From Treponema sp. (GTDB lineage Bacteria > Spirochaetota > Spirochaetia > Treponematales > Treponemataceae), in contig JAEDCY010000019.1 of assembly GCA_016293915.1 (NCBI GenBank), positions 1 through 47,489 of the forward strand: a stretch of DNA of 47,489 bases. The letters are read 5' to 3'. The notes under the pieces are model-generated. The model saw only the letters and a list, made by a program, of their open reading frames with translations, did not search any database and was not told the origin of the DNA. Below are positions 30,648 to 38,687 of this stretch, piece after piece; positions within the stretch are counted from its first letter, which is position 1, and each line of letters opens with the position of its first letter. Both the position numbers and the translations under genes were made by a program.

Positions 30648-33146
30648 ATGATATATATAATTCTTAATATTATTTGTGCTTTATTTATCATCTTCTTTAC
30701 CCATCTGATTGATAGTAAAGGTAAGGCAGATAACATGGGTGTTTCTGCATTCTCAGTTGCAATGCTGGTAGCTACTATTGAATCAATCTTTTTCGTGCTT
30801 GTTTTGATAATGAGGTACTGTAACTTTGATGCCCTTATTGTTCCTTTGATGCGAATCTGTCTTGCGCTGGATGGTATTTCGTTTGTAATAGTAAGCTTTG
30901 GTATTTTTGAAATCGGAAAACCAAAAAAACTTCTGGTAACTTCTATCTTAAAGTATGGACTGATTATCTTTTCTGTTTTCATTTCCTTCTTTAAGTTTAC
31001 AACAATTGATATTTCTTTCGAACACGGAATTGTTATTGCATCAGAATATCTGATTCCTTCTCCTGCCCGTGATTTCTTTCCACTTACCTGGACAGCTTTG
31101 TTTACTTATTTGTACCGCTACATTGTACCAGTTACAGGTTTGCTCTTCCTTGCTGTTCTTCAAGAAGATAAGAATGCAACTCAGCTTGAAAAATATCAGA
31201 CTTCTGTAATGGCAGAAGGTGTTCTTTTAATGTGGGCAATAAATCTTGCAATTAAGTTTATTTCTGCAGAAGCTCCTGCCTTCTCATTACTCTTTATTTT
31301 CTCATATCTGTTTATGTATGTTGTATTCTACATGGCTCTTTCAAAGATTACGGTTCCTTCTGGTAAGGCTATGTTCGTAACTTTGTTTAAGTCTCTTGTT
31401 TCATACATAGTTCCTGCTGCTGTAGTTGGCGGACTTTCAATGCTGCTTCAGCCTGCTGGTGGAGCTTATACTTCCGGCTTTATTACAGAGTTTATTTTAT
31501 ATTCTATTGTGGCTGTTCTATTCTCTCTGTGGATTAGTAATGTTCTTTCTACATCATCAAAACTTTATACAGCTGATTATGAAGCTTCTCTCGAAAAAGA
31601 TCTTGCAAGTGTAGACTACAAAGACAGTGAAATGGACCAGATTACCGCAAAGATGTTTGAAATTATGCGCCGTAACGTAGAAGCTTCATCTATGTCGGTT
31701 TATATTCTTACCGGTCAGAACGAGCTTGATGTTGCATATTCTTCAAATAAGATGGATGTAAAGATTCCTTTGAATAACCCTATGTTTGATACTCTTCTTA
31801 ATATAAACAAGAGTATTGTTATTCGAAGTCAGATTGAAAAGGAACACAATATTTCTTCTATTCAAACAGAACTGGAAGATTTCTTTAAGCACACAAAATC
31901 TGATGCACTCTTCATTTTGAATGAAGGTCATAACATTTTTGGTATTATTACACTTGGTAGAAAGGCCTCTGGTGACCACTACAAGGAATATGATTACAAC
32001 GTATTTGTAAAACTTTACTCTTACTTCTTCGTATTTGGTTATTACATGCGTAACATCTCTAACAAAGATGTATTAAGTGTTGTAAACCGCGAAATTAAAA
32101 TGTCTTCTCAGATCATTACTTCTATTCAGGAAAATATTGATCATGTTAAGACTCCAAAAGTTGATATCGGTTACCTTATGGTTCCGGCTCACAACATTGG
32201 TGGTGAGTTTATTGATATGATTCGTCTCACAGAAACACGCCACCTCTTTGTAGTAGGAGACCTTTCTGGAAAGGGTATTGCGGCTTCTATGAACATGGTC
32301 ATCTTAAAGTCCATCATACGTTCTTACCTTGCAGAAGTTCATGACTTTAAGCAGCTGGTTGTAAAACTTAATACCTTTGTAAGAGATTCTTTACCTAAGG
32401 GAACAATCTTTGCAGGTTTGTTTGCTCTTATCGATTTTGAAACTGATACAATGTATTACATCAACTGTGGTGTGCCAGCCCTCATGATGTATACTCAGGT
32501 TTATAATAACGTAATTGAGATTCAGGGTAGTGGACACATTCTAGGATTCGTAAAAGATCTTTCTCCGTATATTTCTGTAAAAACTACAAAGCTCAATCAT
32601 GGTGATATCATCATGGCTTGTACAGATGGTTTGATACAGTCACACTCTCTTCGTGGAGAACAATTTGGTAAGGAACGCGTTCAGCAGGCTGTTCTTGATA
32701 ACTCTACTTATCCGGCACAGCGTATGGCTCAGTTTACGTTTGACGGACTTGTAAAGTTTATGTCAAAGGAAATGGAAGATGACGTTTCTATTCTCGTAAT
32801 TAAATACGAGGGTCTTCCAGAAGAAAAGACTGAAGAAACTGTTGAAGAAGCTTCTTCGGATAATACAGCAGAGGCTGCAGAAAACTCAGAAGCTCCGGTA
32901 GAAGAGCCGGTTGATTCACAAATGGAAGCTGTTGCAGATGAAACTGTAACTCCAGAATCTGCGGCAGCTGAAATGGCGGCAGCAGCTGAAGCTGAGGCTG
33001 CTGAAAAAGCAGAAGAACCTGCTGCTCCAGAGTCACCAGCCGAAGAGTCTGCGGCAAAAAAACCTGCAGATATGCCGCTGCCGGACGGTTTTGAAATGCC
33101 GGATTTGAGTGATCTTGATGCTATGATGAAGGAGGCTGGTTTATAA
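30648..33146 (+). CDS. Multi-pass membrane SpoIIE-type phosphatase with acidic tail
   Basis: 832 aa. Residues 1-310 contain about eight to nine membrane segments, 330-470 a GAF-like sensor region, and 500-720 the SpoIIE/PP2C domain (VVGDLSGKGIAASMNMVILK, ACTDGLIQSHS, DDVSILVIK). The first metal-binding position reads IGGEFID, with Glu where the family normally has Asp (GGDF/Y). The last 100 residues are a Glu/Ala-rich low-complexity tail ending MPDLSDLDAMMKEAGL. It sits between another phosphatase (1-bp gap) and the STAS gene (1-bp gap). It probably senses a membrane signal; activity needs testing because of the Asp-to-Glu change. Confidence 0.88.
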   Translation: MIYIILNIICALFIIFFTHLIDSKGKADNMGVSAFSVAMLVATIESIFFVLVLIMRYCNFDALIVPLMRICLALDGISFVIVSFGIFEIGKPKKLLVTSILKYGLIIFSVFISFFKFTTIDISFEHGIVIASEYLIPSPARDFFPLTWTALFTYLYRYIVPVTGLLFLAVLQEDKNATQLEKYQTSVMAEGVLLMWAINLAIKFISAEAPAFSLLFIFSYLFMYVVFYMALSKITVPSGKAMFVTLFKSLVSYIVPAAVVGGLSMLLQPAGGAYTSGFITEFILYSIVAVLFSLWISNVLSTSSKLYTADYEASLEKDLASVDYKDSEMDQITAKMFEIMRRNVEASSMSVYILTGQNELDVAYSSNKMDVKIPLNNPMFDTLLNINKSIVIRSQIEKEHNISSIQTELEDFFKHTKSDALFILNEGHNIFGIITLGRKASGDHYKEYDYNVFVKLYSYFFVFGYYMRNISNKDVLSVVNREIKMSSQIITSIQENIDHVKTPKVDIGYLMVPAHNIGGEFIDMIRLTETRHLFVVGDLSGKGIAASMNMVILKSIIRSYLAEVHDFKQLVVKLNTFVRDSLPKGTIFAGLFALIDFETDTMYYINCGVPALMMYTQVYNNVIEIQGSGHILGFVKDLSPYISVKTTKLNHGDIIMACTDGLIQSHSLRGEQFGKERVQQAVLDNSTYPAQRMAQFTFDGLVKFMSKEMEDDVSILVIKYEGLPEEKTEETVEEASSDNTAEAAENSEAPVEEPVDSQMEAVADETVTPESAAAEMAAAAEAEAAEKAEEPAAPESPAEESAAKKPADMPLPDGFEMPDLSDLDAMMKEAGL

Positions 33147-33147
33147 T

Positions 33148-33474
33148 ATGGAACAGTTATCAATTGTCGAAAAAGATGGTGCAAACTATCACTTGTACGA
33201 ACTTGAAGGAGCGCTTAACGCTTATACTATAGGTGAATTCCAGAATACTTTGTATGAGGCAGTTCACAAAAACAATATCGTGCTTGATATGTCAAAACTT
33301 GTAGAACTTGATCCTGCAGGAATCGGCTTCTTAATGGCAGCCTTCAACGACAGTGAAGAAGTTGGCCATAAGCTTTATTTTATGACTATGTCGAATGAGG
33401 CAGATAAAGCGATTGCGGCGACGGGGTTTAAATATCTCTTTAACTTAATAAACTCTGTAACGGAAGTTAACTAA
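33148..33474 (+). CDS. STAS-domain protein (anti-anti-sigma-like) lacking the phospho-serine
   Basis: A 108-aa single STAS domain: LYELEGALNAYTIGEFQNTLYEAVHKNNIVLDMSKLVELDPAGIGFLMAAF. In phosphorylatable family members the loop reads DSSG; here it is DPAG, so both serines are missing. The protein is therefore unlikely to be switched by phosphorylation, yet it is encoded 1 bp after two phosphatases that would normally act on such a protein. It may be a constitutive or structural partner. Confidence 0.88.
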   Translation: MEQLSIVEKDGANYHLYELEGALNAYTIGEFQNTLYEAVHKNNIVLDMSKLVELDPAGIGFLMAAFNDSEEVGHKLYFMTMSNEADKAIAATGFKYLFNLINSVTEVN

Positions 33475-33499
33475 AAGATAAATTTGTTTGACTGCGTTT

Positions 33500-33647
33500 A
33501 TAAAAAAATCCGGTTGTGGGACGCAGGCAAAAAGCGATAAGGGGGAACCATCAGCGGCCACGCGAGCGAAGCAAGCGTGGGTAAGCGAAAGATGGGGGAT
33601 ACCTTGTCGTTTTTGCCGTCGCTGGGACCCGCAACCGGATTTTTTTA
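33500..33647. terminator. 148-bp imperfect inverted repeat between the STAS gene and leuS
   Basis: TAAAAAAATCCGGTTG (about 33500-33516) pairs with CAACCGGATTTTTTTA (33632-33647). Outer pairing continues with ACGCAGGCAAAAAGCGATAA against the strand reading TTGTCGTTTTTGCCGTCGC. Nested inside is CCACGC...GCGTGG. T-runs on both strands suit a bidirectional terminator for the two converging genes. No ORF is supported here. Confidence 0.6.
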
Positions 33648-36197
33648 CTTAACAACAATATTTACTAATTTATCTTTTACAACAATTACCTTTACAAGTT
33701 CGTGGCCGTCGGTGAACTTCTTTACACCGTCGCGGGCAAATGCTGTTTCTTTGAGCTGATCGTCTGAGCTGCCTGGTGCTGCTTCAAAGGTATCGCGCTT
33801 TTTCCCGTTTACCATTACAACAATTGTCTTTGCATCATCTTTTGCGAAGTCTGCATTTACTGTTGGCCATGCAACGTAGGCGATAGATTCTTTGTTACCA
33901 AGCTTTTCCCAGAGCTCTTCGCCAAGGTGTGGTGCGTAAGGGGAGAGAACCTTTACGAAGTCTGACCACATAGCGCGAGGAACTTCCGGCAGCTTTGAAA
34001 GTTCATTAATGAAAATCATCATCTGGCTGATAGCTGTGTTGAAGTTCAGAGTTGCTGTATCATCAGTTACCTTTTTGATTGTCTGAGCAAAGGTCTTGCG
34101 GGCAGAAATCAAAGCTTTGTCTTCGAGCTTGCCGTTGATGTCGATGTCGCTCATCGGCTTTTCAGAAACTGACCATACCTTTTCAAGGAAGCGGTGAATA
34201 CCCACAATACCCTGAGTTGCCCATGGCTTAGACATTGTAAGAGGTCCCATGAACATTTCGTACATACGTACAGAGTCTGCACCGTAAGCCTTTATTTCAT
34301 CATCAGGATTTACTACATTCTTGAGAGACTTTGACATCTTTGCAACAATCTGTTCGAGCTCCTCGCCGGTTGCCTTTTCGTAGTATTTTCCGTCTTCGCG
34401 CTGTTCAACTTCATCAACTGGAACAAGAGTCTTGTTCTTTCTCTGGAAGGCGAATGAAGTAATCATACCCTGGTTTACAAGGCGCTGGAAAGGCTCTTTT
34501 GTGCTTACTACTCCAATATCATAAAGAACCTTGTGCCAGAAGCGGGCATAGAGAAGGTGAAGAACTGCGTGCTCAGCACCACCAATATAGAGGTCTACAG
34601 GCATCCAGTATTTTTCTTTTTCCGGAGCACAGAAAGCCTTGTCGTTGTGTGGGTCAAGATAGCGTAGATAGTACCAGCAGCTTCCACCCCACTGAGGCAT
34701 TGTGTTTGTTTCGCGCTTTGCGGGTTTACCGCACTTTGGACACTTGCAGTTTACCCATTCATCAATTGCGGCAAGTGGAGATTCACCAGTTCCTGTTGGC
34801 TGATATGATTTTACCTCAGGAAGCTTCAATGGGAGCTCTTCTTCCGGAACAGGTACTGTTCCACAGTCAGGACAGTGTACCAGAGGAATTGGTTCACCCC
34901 AGTAGCGCTGGCGGCTGTAAACCCAGTCGCGGAGTTTATAGTTAATAGCCTTGCGGCCGATTTTCTTTTCTTCAAGGAATTCGAGCATCTTTGCTATGGC
35001 GTCTGCCTTGTTGAGGCCGTCGAGGAATTCTGAGTTTACGTGAATTCCGTCCTGAGTCCATGCCTGCTGCTGTACGTCAACTTCTGATTTCAAAACTTCG
35101 ATGATTGGAAGGTTGAACTTCTTTGCAAATTCCCAGTCGCGGTCATCGTGAGCAGGAACGGCCATAATTGCACCAGTACCATAAGAAATTAAAACGTAGT
35201 CTGCAATCCAGATTGGAATGAGTTTTCCGTTTACAGGGTTAATTGCATAGCTTCCTGAGAATACACCGGTTTTGTCCTTTGCAAGGTCTGTTCGTTCAAG
35301 GTCAGATTTTTTAGCGGCTGCTTCCTGATAAGCCTTTACAGCGTCTGCCTGTTCAGCAGTTGTGATTTCAGGAATAATCTTGTGTTCCGGCGAAACAACC
35401 ATGTAAGTTGCTCCAAAGAGAGTATCGCAGCGGGTGGTGTAAACTGTGAGCTTGTTGTCAGTAGGTTTTCCGTCCTTGTCTGCTACAGTAAAGGTTACTT
35501 CTGCACCTGTTGATTTTCCAATCCAGTTGTGCTGCATTGCCTTTACGCTTTCCGGCCAGTCAAGACCTTCGAGGTCTGCATCAAGGCGGTCTGCATAATC
35601 AGTAATCTTCAAAATCCACTGGCGTATTGTTTTGTGAGTTACTTCTGTACCACAGCGGTCACACTTTCCGTCTTTTACTTCCTCGTTAGCAAGACCTGTC
35701 ATACAGCTAGGACACCAGTTGATTGGAGTCTGTGCTTCGTAAGCAAGGCCTTTTTTATAGAGCTGGAGGAAAATCCACTGTGTCCATTTATAATAGTCCG
35801 GCTCACAGGTAGAAACACAGCGGTCCCAGTCGTAGCTGAAGCCAAGTGACTTAATCTGCTGTGTAAAATGTTCGATATTTGCGTTAGTTGTTGTCTTTGG
35901 ATGAGTTCCGGTTTTGATTGCATAGTTTTCTGCAGGAAGACCGAAAGCGTCGTATCCCATAGGATGGAGTACGTTATATCCATTCATGCGCAGGTAGCGG
36001 CAGTAAATATCAGTTGCGGTGTAGCCTTCCGGATGTCCTACATGCAGGCCGGCCGCACTTGGATAAGGGAACATATCAAGAACATACATGCGTTTCTCTG
36101 GAGGAAACTTTTCGTCCTCAGTTGCTTTGAAAGTTTTGTGTTCGTCCCAATACTTCTGCCATTTAGGCTCAATTGATTCAAATGGATATTTTGACAT
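33645..36197 (-). CDS. leuS: Leucyl-tRNA synthetase
   Basis: Charges tRNA-Leu (EC 6.1.1.4). Class I synthetase with the HIGH motif as HVGH in FPYPSAAGLHVGHPEGYTATD (about residues 41-60), the CP1 editing domain (ARTWAITPVHD-type region IMAVPAHDDRDWEFA), zinc-like cysteines (NWCPSCMTGLANEEVKDGKCDRCG; CKCPKCGKP) and KMSKSLKN near residue 615. 850 aa, normal length. GAGGTAG precedes the ATG. It converges with the STAS operon through a large hairpin. Confidence 0.99.
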   Translation of the reverse strand: MSKYPFESIEPKWQKYWDEHKTFKATEDEKFPPEKRMYVLDMFPYPSAAGLHVGHPEGYTATDIYCRYLRMNGYNVLHPMGYDAFGLPAENYAIKTGTHPKTTTNANIEHFTQQIKSLGFSYDWDRCVSTCEPDYYKWTQWIFLQLYKKGLAYEAQTPINWCPSCMTGLANEEVKDGKCDRCGTEVTHKTIRQWILKITDYADRLDADLEGLDWPESVKAMQHNWIGKSTGAEVTFTVADKDGKPTDNKLTVYTTRCDTLFGATYMVVSPEHKIIPEITTAEQADAVKAYQEAAAKKSDLERTDLAKDKTGVFSGSYAINPVNGKLIPIWIADYVLISYGTGAIMAVPAHDDRDWEFAKKFNLPIIEVLKSEVDVQQQAWTQDGIHVNSEFLDGLNKADAIAKMLEFLEEKKIGRKAINYKLRDWVYSRQRYWGEPIPLVHCPDCGTVPVPEEELPLKLPEVKSYQPTGTGESPLAAIDEWVNCKCPKCGKPAKRETNTMPQWGGSCWYYLRYLDPHNDKAFCAPEKEKYWMPVDLYIGGAEHAVLHLLYARFWHKVLYDIGVVSTKEPFQRLVNQGMITSFAFQRKNKTLVPVDEVEQREDGKYYEKATGEELEQIVAKMSKSLKNVVNPDDEIKAYGADSVRMYEMFMGPLTMSKPWATQGIVGIHRFLEKVWSVSEKPMSDIDINGKLEDKALISARKTFAQTIKKVTDDTATLNFNTAISQMMIFINELSKLPEVPRAMWSDFVKVLSPYAPHLGEELWEKLGNKESIAYVAWPTVNADFAKDDAKTIVVMVNGKKRDTFEAAPGSSDDQLKETAFARDGVKKFTDGHELVKVIVVKDKLVNIVVK

Positions 36198-36228
36198 TGT
36201 GCTACCTCTTTATGAAAATAATGAGAAT

Positions 36229-36234
36229 ATTATA
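36229..36234 (-). promoter_or_regulatory. -10 box of leuS
   Basis: TATAAT on the minus strand, 31 bp before the leuS ATG. TTTTCA sits 17 bp further upstream as a weak -35. Confidence 0.45.
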
Positions 36235-36276
36235 GTGAAAATTGTAAATAGTGAAAATATGTATAAAAAAAATTGT

Positions 36277-36354
36277 CACACGGATTCGATTTTGCTAACG
36301 CAATATCTTTTTTATTATTTATTGAAACGACGTTAGTCGTTTCGAATCCGTGTG
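36277..36354. repeat. CACACGGATT inverted-repeat element upstream of leuS
   Basis: Perfect 13-bp ends CACACGGATTCGA (36277-36289) and TCGAATCCGTGTG (36342-36354). The right half also contains GAAACGAC-GTTA-GTCGTTTC. A related copy at 41715-41815 has GAAACAGC-GTTA-GCTGTTTC, so the inner stem covaries between copies. Confidence 0.75.
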
Positions 36355-36357
36355 CTA

Positions 36358-36960
36358 TTAAAATTCAACAGAGTTGGCTTCGAGGTAGGTATAAGTTACA
36401 CCGTCATTTTCAATCATCTTGTAGATGCCGATGACGGTGATGTTCTGGCCTTGTTTTGGAAAATCATCGGGGTAGGCGTGATTTCCTTTCCATACAAATT
36501 CCAGTCCCTGCTGGCAGCAGGCGGTTGCATCGGGAACGAGTACGGCATAGTAAAGTTCTCCGCTTTTTGTGTCCATGTAGGTTTCGAACCAGCCGGAAAG
36601 CTTGATGTTTTTATCTACATAGTCTTCAGGCATAATCAGCATGTCAAAGATTGTTGAATAAATCATTGTTGCAGACATTTTTGTGAGGTCCAGGTCTACT
36701 TTTGAAGGGGCGGGCGTCGTGGTGGTTTCGATACGCCCTGGCGGGCACTCAACCACCGTATTGTCAGGCTCCACCGTGTTTTTTGCTGCGGCTGCAGCCT
36801 GAAGGCCTGAGTTATCTATTTTGTCCTTTGCTTTACGTGAGAGCAAAGCGTTAGGGATCGTCGCGAGTACACCGCAGGCCAGAATGGCCGAGGAGTATCG
36901 AGCAAGAGCCCGACGGCAGCGCAGCTGCCGGAACGCCCTGAATAAAAATCTGAAAGTCAT
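36358..36960 (-). CDS. Secreted/lipoprotein-like protein of the zinc transporter operon, with two repeat-derived inserts
   Basis: About 200 aa. The C-terminal domain (MSATMIYSTIFDMLIMPEDYVDKNIKLSGWF..YYAVLVPDATACCQQGLEFVWKG..ITVIGIYKMIENDG) looks like a small beta-barrel that I associate with genes near metal ABC transporters; its function is unknown. The N-terminal third is largely repeat-encoded: 36848-36940 encodes the basic stretch and the hydrophobic YSSAILACGVLATIPNALL, and 36719-36755 encodes TVVECPPGRIETT. The hydrophobic part could serve as a signal peptide with a lipobox-like ILAC. The start is uncertain: ATG at 36960, or TTG at 36975 with GGAG in front, overlapping the znuB stop. 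Confidence 0.65.
   Translation of the reverse strand: MTFRFLFRAFRQLRCRRALARYSSAILACGVLATIPNALLSRKAKDKIDNSGLQAAAAAKNTVEPDNTVVECPPGRIETTTTPAPSKVDLDLTKMSATMIYSTIFDMLIMPEDYVDKNIKLSGWFETYMDTKSGELYYAVLVPDATACCQQGLEFVWKGNHAYPDDFPKQGQNITVIGIYKMIENDGVTYTYLEANSVEF
36719..36755. repeat. Palindromic element inside the zinc-operon lipoprotein-like gene
   Basis: GTGGTTTCGATACGCC..GGC..CTCAACCACCG, the same ends as in the rluA-like gene but in the opposite orientation and another frame. It encodes residues of a linker (TVVECPPGRIETT on the minus strand). Confidence 0.85.
36848..36940. repeat. GC-rich palindromic element at the N-terminus of the lipoprotein-like gene
   Basis: Begins GCGTTAGGGATCGTCGCGAG and contains GGCCAGAATGGCC and GGCAGCGCAGCTGCC palindromes, then GAACGCC. 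It is markedly GC-richer than the flanking coding DNA and keeps the frame open. Confidence 0.65.
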
Positions 36961-36964
36961 GCTT

Positions 36965-37810
36965 CTATTTAACAAAAACTCCTACAAGTGTAAATATGAG
37001 AAAGGCTGCAAGATCTACTGCAACAATTGTACTTCCAACAGGGGTACCTGCGAGAACAGAAATCAAAAGGCCGGTTATGGAGCATACAACAGAAACAACA
37101 GCAGAACATACAGTTACAGAACGGAAACTCTTGAAAATCCGCATAGCTGAGAGAGCAGGGAAAATTACAAGGGCGGAAATCAAAAGGGAACCCACGAGAT
37201 TCATAGCCAGTACAATGATTACTGCAATTATGATAGCGATTACAAGATTGTATACTTGGGCATGAGTCCCGACTGCGGTTGCAAAGTTTTCGTCGAAGGT
37301 TACACAGAATATTTTGTTATAAAAGATTATGAAAGCAATAATGACGGCAATTGAAAGACCTGCGCAGAGCCATACTTCACCAATTGTTAGAGTGAGGATT
37401 GAAGTTGAACCGAAAAGGGTACTGCATACGTCACCGGTAAGATTTGAGGAAGTTGAGAAAATGTTCATAAGCAGGTAACCGATTGCAAGTGAAGCTACGG
37501 AAATCATTGCAACGGCGGCATCTCCCTGGATTTTTTTGTTATTGCCTGAACGCAGCAAAAGGATGGCACAGAGAATTGTCATTGGAAGAACTATGTACAT
37601 ATCGTTCGGGATTTTTATGAAGGTGCCGAGTACTGTTGCAATACAGATTCCGCCAAAGGCTACGTGAGAGAGTCCGTCGCCGATGAAGGAGAAGCGTTTT
37701 AAAACTAAGGTAACGCCAAGCAGGGAAGAACACAGTGAAATCAGAACTCCTACTATGAAGGCGTAGCGGACAAAGGGAAAACTAAAGTATGTTACTAAGG
37801 TGTCTATCAT
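36965..37810 (-). CDS. znuB: Zinc/manganese-type ABC transporter permease
   Basis: ABC-3 family inner-membrane permease. 281 aa with about eight membrane helices, e.g. FVRYAFIVGVLISLCSSLLGVTLVLKRFSFIGDGLSHVAFGGI at the start, which is the family signature, and VLAMNLVGSLLISALVIFPALSAMRIF later. It overlaps znuC by 29 bp and touches the following lipoprotein-like gene. No substrate-binding protein gene (znuA) is in the window. Zinc is favoured over manganese only by general resemblance and the Fur-family palindrome upstream. Confidence 0.92.
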   Translation of the reverse strand: MIDTLVTYFSFPFVRYAFIVGVLISLCSSLLGVTLVLKRFSFIGDGLSHVAFGGICIATVLGTFIKIPNDMYIVLPMTILCAILLLRSGNNKKIQGDAAVAMISVASLAIGYLLMNIFSTSSNLTGDVCSTLFGSTSILTLTIGEVWLCAGLSIAVIIAFIIFYNKIFCVTFDENFATAVGTHAQVYNLVIAIIIAVIIVLAMNLVGSLLISALVIFPALSAMRIFKSFRSVTVCSAVVSVVCSITGLLISVLAGTPVGSTIVAVDLAAFLIFTLVGVFVK

Positions 37811-38462
37811 ATTCTTTTACGTCTCCAAAAAAGATTTCATTTCCTATGTGCAGGACATGGCTGGCATATTTGAGAGCAGCATCCGTATCGTGCGAAATCA
37901 TTATGATTGTGATTCCGCTTTTATTTAGCTGTTCTATAAGATCATACATTTCCTGAGTTGCAGATGGGTCTAGCCCGGTTACAGGTTCGTCGAGTAAAAG
38001 CATTTTCTGTGCGGCGCAAAGTGCACGGGCAAGAAGAGTTCTCTGCTGCTGGCCGCCGGAAAGTTCGCGGTAACATTTTTTTGCAAGATGTGTAATCCCG
38101 AGCTTTTCCATTGCAGCTTCAGCAAGATGTTTTTCTTCCTTATTATAAAAAGGGCGTTTTCCGCAGCGTGACTGGCAGCCAGAAAGAACAATTTCCTGTA
38201 CGCTTGCAGGAAAGTCGCGCTGAACATCTGTCTGCTGGGGAAGGTAACTGATTTCATCTGATAAAAGACCGTCTCCGGTTTCTATGCTTCCCGCAAGAGG
38301 TTTGAGCAGATGAAGAATAGTTTTCATCAGTGTGCTTTTTCCTGAACCATTTTCTCCAACGATACACAGATAATCACCTTTATTTACACTGAACGAGAGA
38401 TTTTCTATTACTGTTTTTGTTCCATACCCGAGGGTAAGGTTTTTACATTCAAGCTGAGACAT
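37782..38462 (-). CDS. znuC: Zinc/manganese-type ABC transporter ATPase
   Basis: Cytoplasmic ATP-binding subunit driving metal uptake. Walker A GENGSGKST (about residues 36-44), Q-loop in YLPQQTDVQ, signature LSGGQQQRTLLARAL (about 138-152), Walker B MLLLDEP and switch His in MISHD. 226 aa, a typical size. It is the first gene of the minus-strand operon znuC-znuB-lipoprotein. The Fur-family palindrome at 38588-38608 lies 126 bp upstream, separated by a repeat element. Confidence 0.95.
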   Translation of the reverse strand: MSQLECKNLTLGYGTKTVIENLSFSVNKGDYLCIVGENGSGKSTLMKTILHLLKPLAGSIETGDGLLSDEISYLPQQTDVQRDFPASVQEIVLSGCQSRCGKRPFYNKEEKHLAEAAMEKLGITHLAKKCYRELSGGQQQRTLLARALCAAQKMLLLDEPVTGLDPSATQEMYDLIEQLNKSGITIIMISHDTDAALKYASHVLHIGNEIFFGDVKEYDRHLSNIL

Positions 38463-38472
38463 TAAAAAGTCC

Positions 38473-38581
38473 TGTCATGCTGAACCTTTGCAGCACAGCT
38501 GCTCGGAGACTCGCTAAAAATAGACCACTGGACTATTTTTTCCCTGCTACGCAGTGCCGCTCCCTAAGTTCGGAATGATAA
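38473..38581. repeat. Composite TCATGCTGAAC repeat between znuC and its operator
   Basis: TCATGCTGAACCTTTGCAGC, then CTGCTCGGAGACTCGCTAAA, AATAGACCACTGGACTATT, and GCAGTGCCGCTCCCTAAG, ending CGGAATGA. It is an inverted copy of the interior of 40678-40843. It would form most of the znuC 5' untranslated region. Confidence 0.8.
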
Positions 38582-38587
38582 TCACAA

Positions 38588-38608
38588 ATTTGATAATGAT
38601 TATCAAAT
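38588..38608. promoter_or_regulatory. Fur-family (Fur/Zur) operator
   Basis: A perfect 21-bp palindrome: arm ATTTGATAAT, a central G, and the complementary arm ATTATCAAAT. It matches the GATAATGATTATC style of Fur-family boxes. It lies between the divergent znuC and MCP genes. On the minus strand a possible promoter TTGTAA-17-CATATT overlaps its upstream edge. Confidence 0.75.
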
Positions 38609-38649
38609 ATGACATATTTTTTTATTTTTTACAATATCGTAATTTTTTA

Positions 38650-38678
38650 GTTACAAGAAATTAAATGTATATTATAAT
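38650..38678 (+). promoter_or_regulatory. Promoter of the MCP gene, possibly giving a leaderless mRNA
   Basis: GTTACA (38650-38655), a 17-bp spacer and TATAAT (38673-38678). The ATG is at 38688, only 10 bp after the -10 end, with no Shine-Dalgarno. This matches the cheR arrangement. Confidence 0.5.
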
Positions 38679-38687
38679 TATAGAGTT

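Noticed and set aside
30642..30652. TTACTAGTATG as another hexuronate operator
   Set aside because: It is formed by the stop and start codons of adjacent phosphatase genes; taken as chance, but it shows the 10-mer is not highly specific.
36198..36360. Leucine leader peptide or T-box before leuS
   Set aside because: No Leu-rich frame, no T-box sequence and no terminator in the short leader; only a -10 box and an inverted-repeat element.
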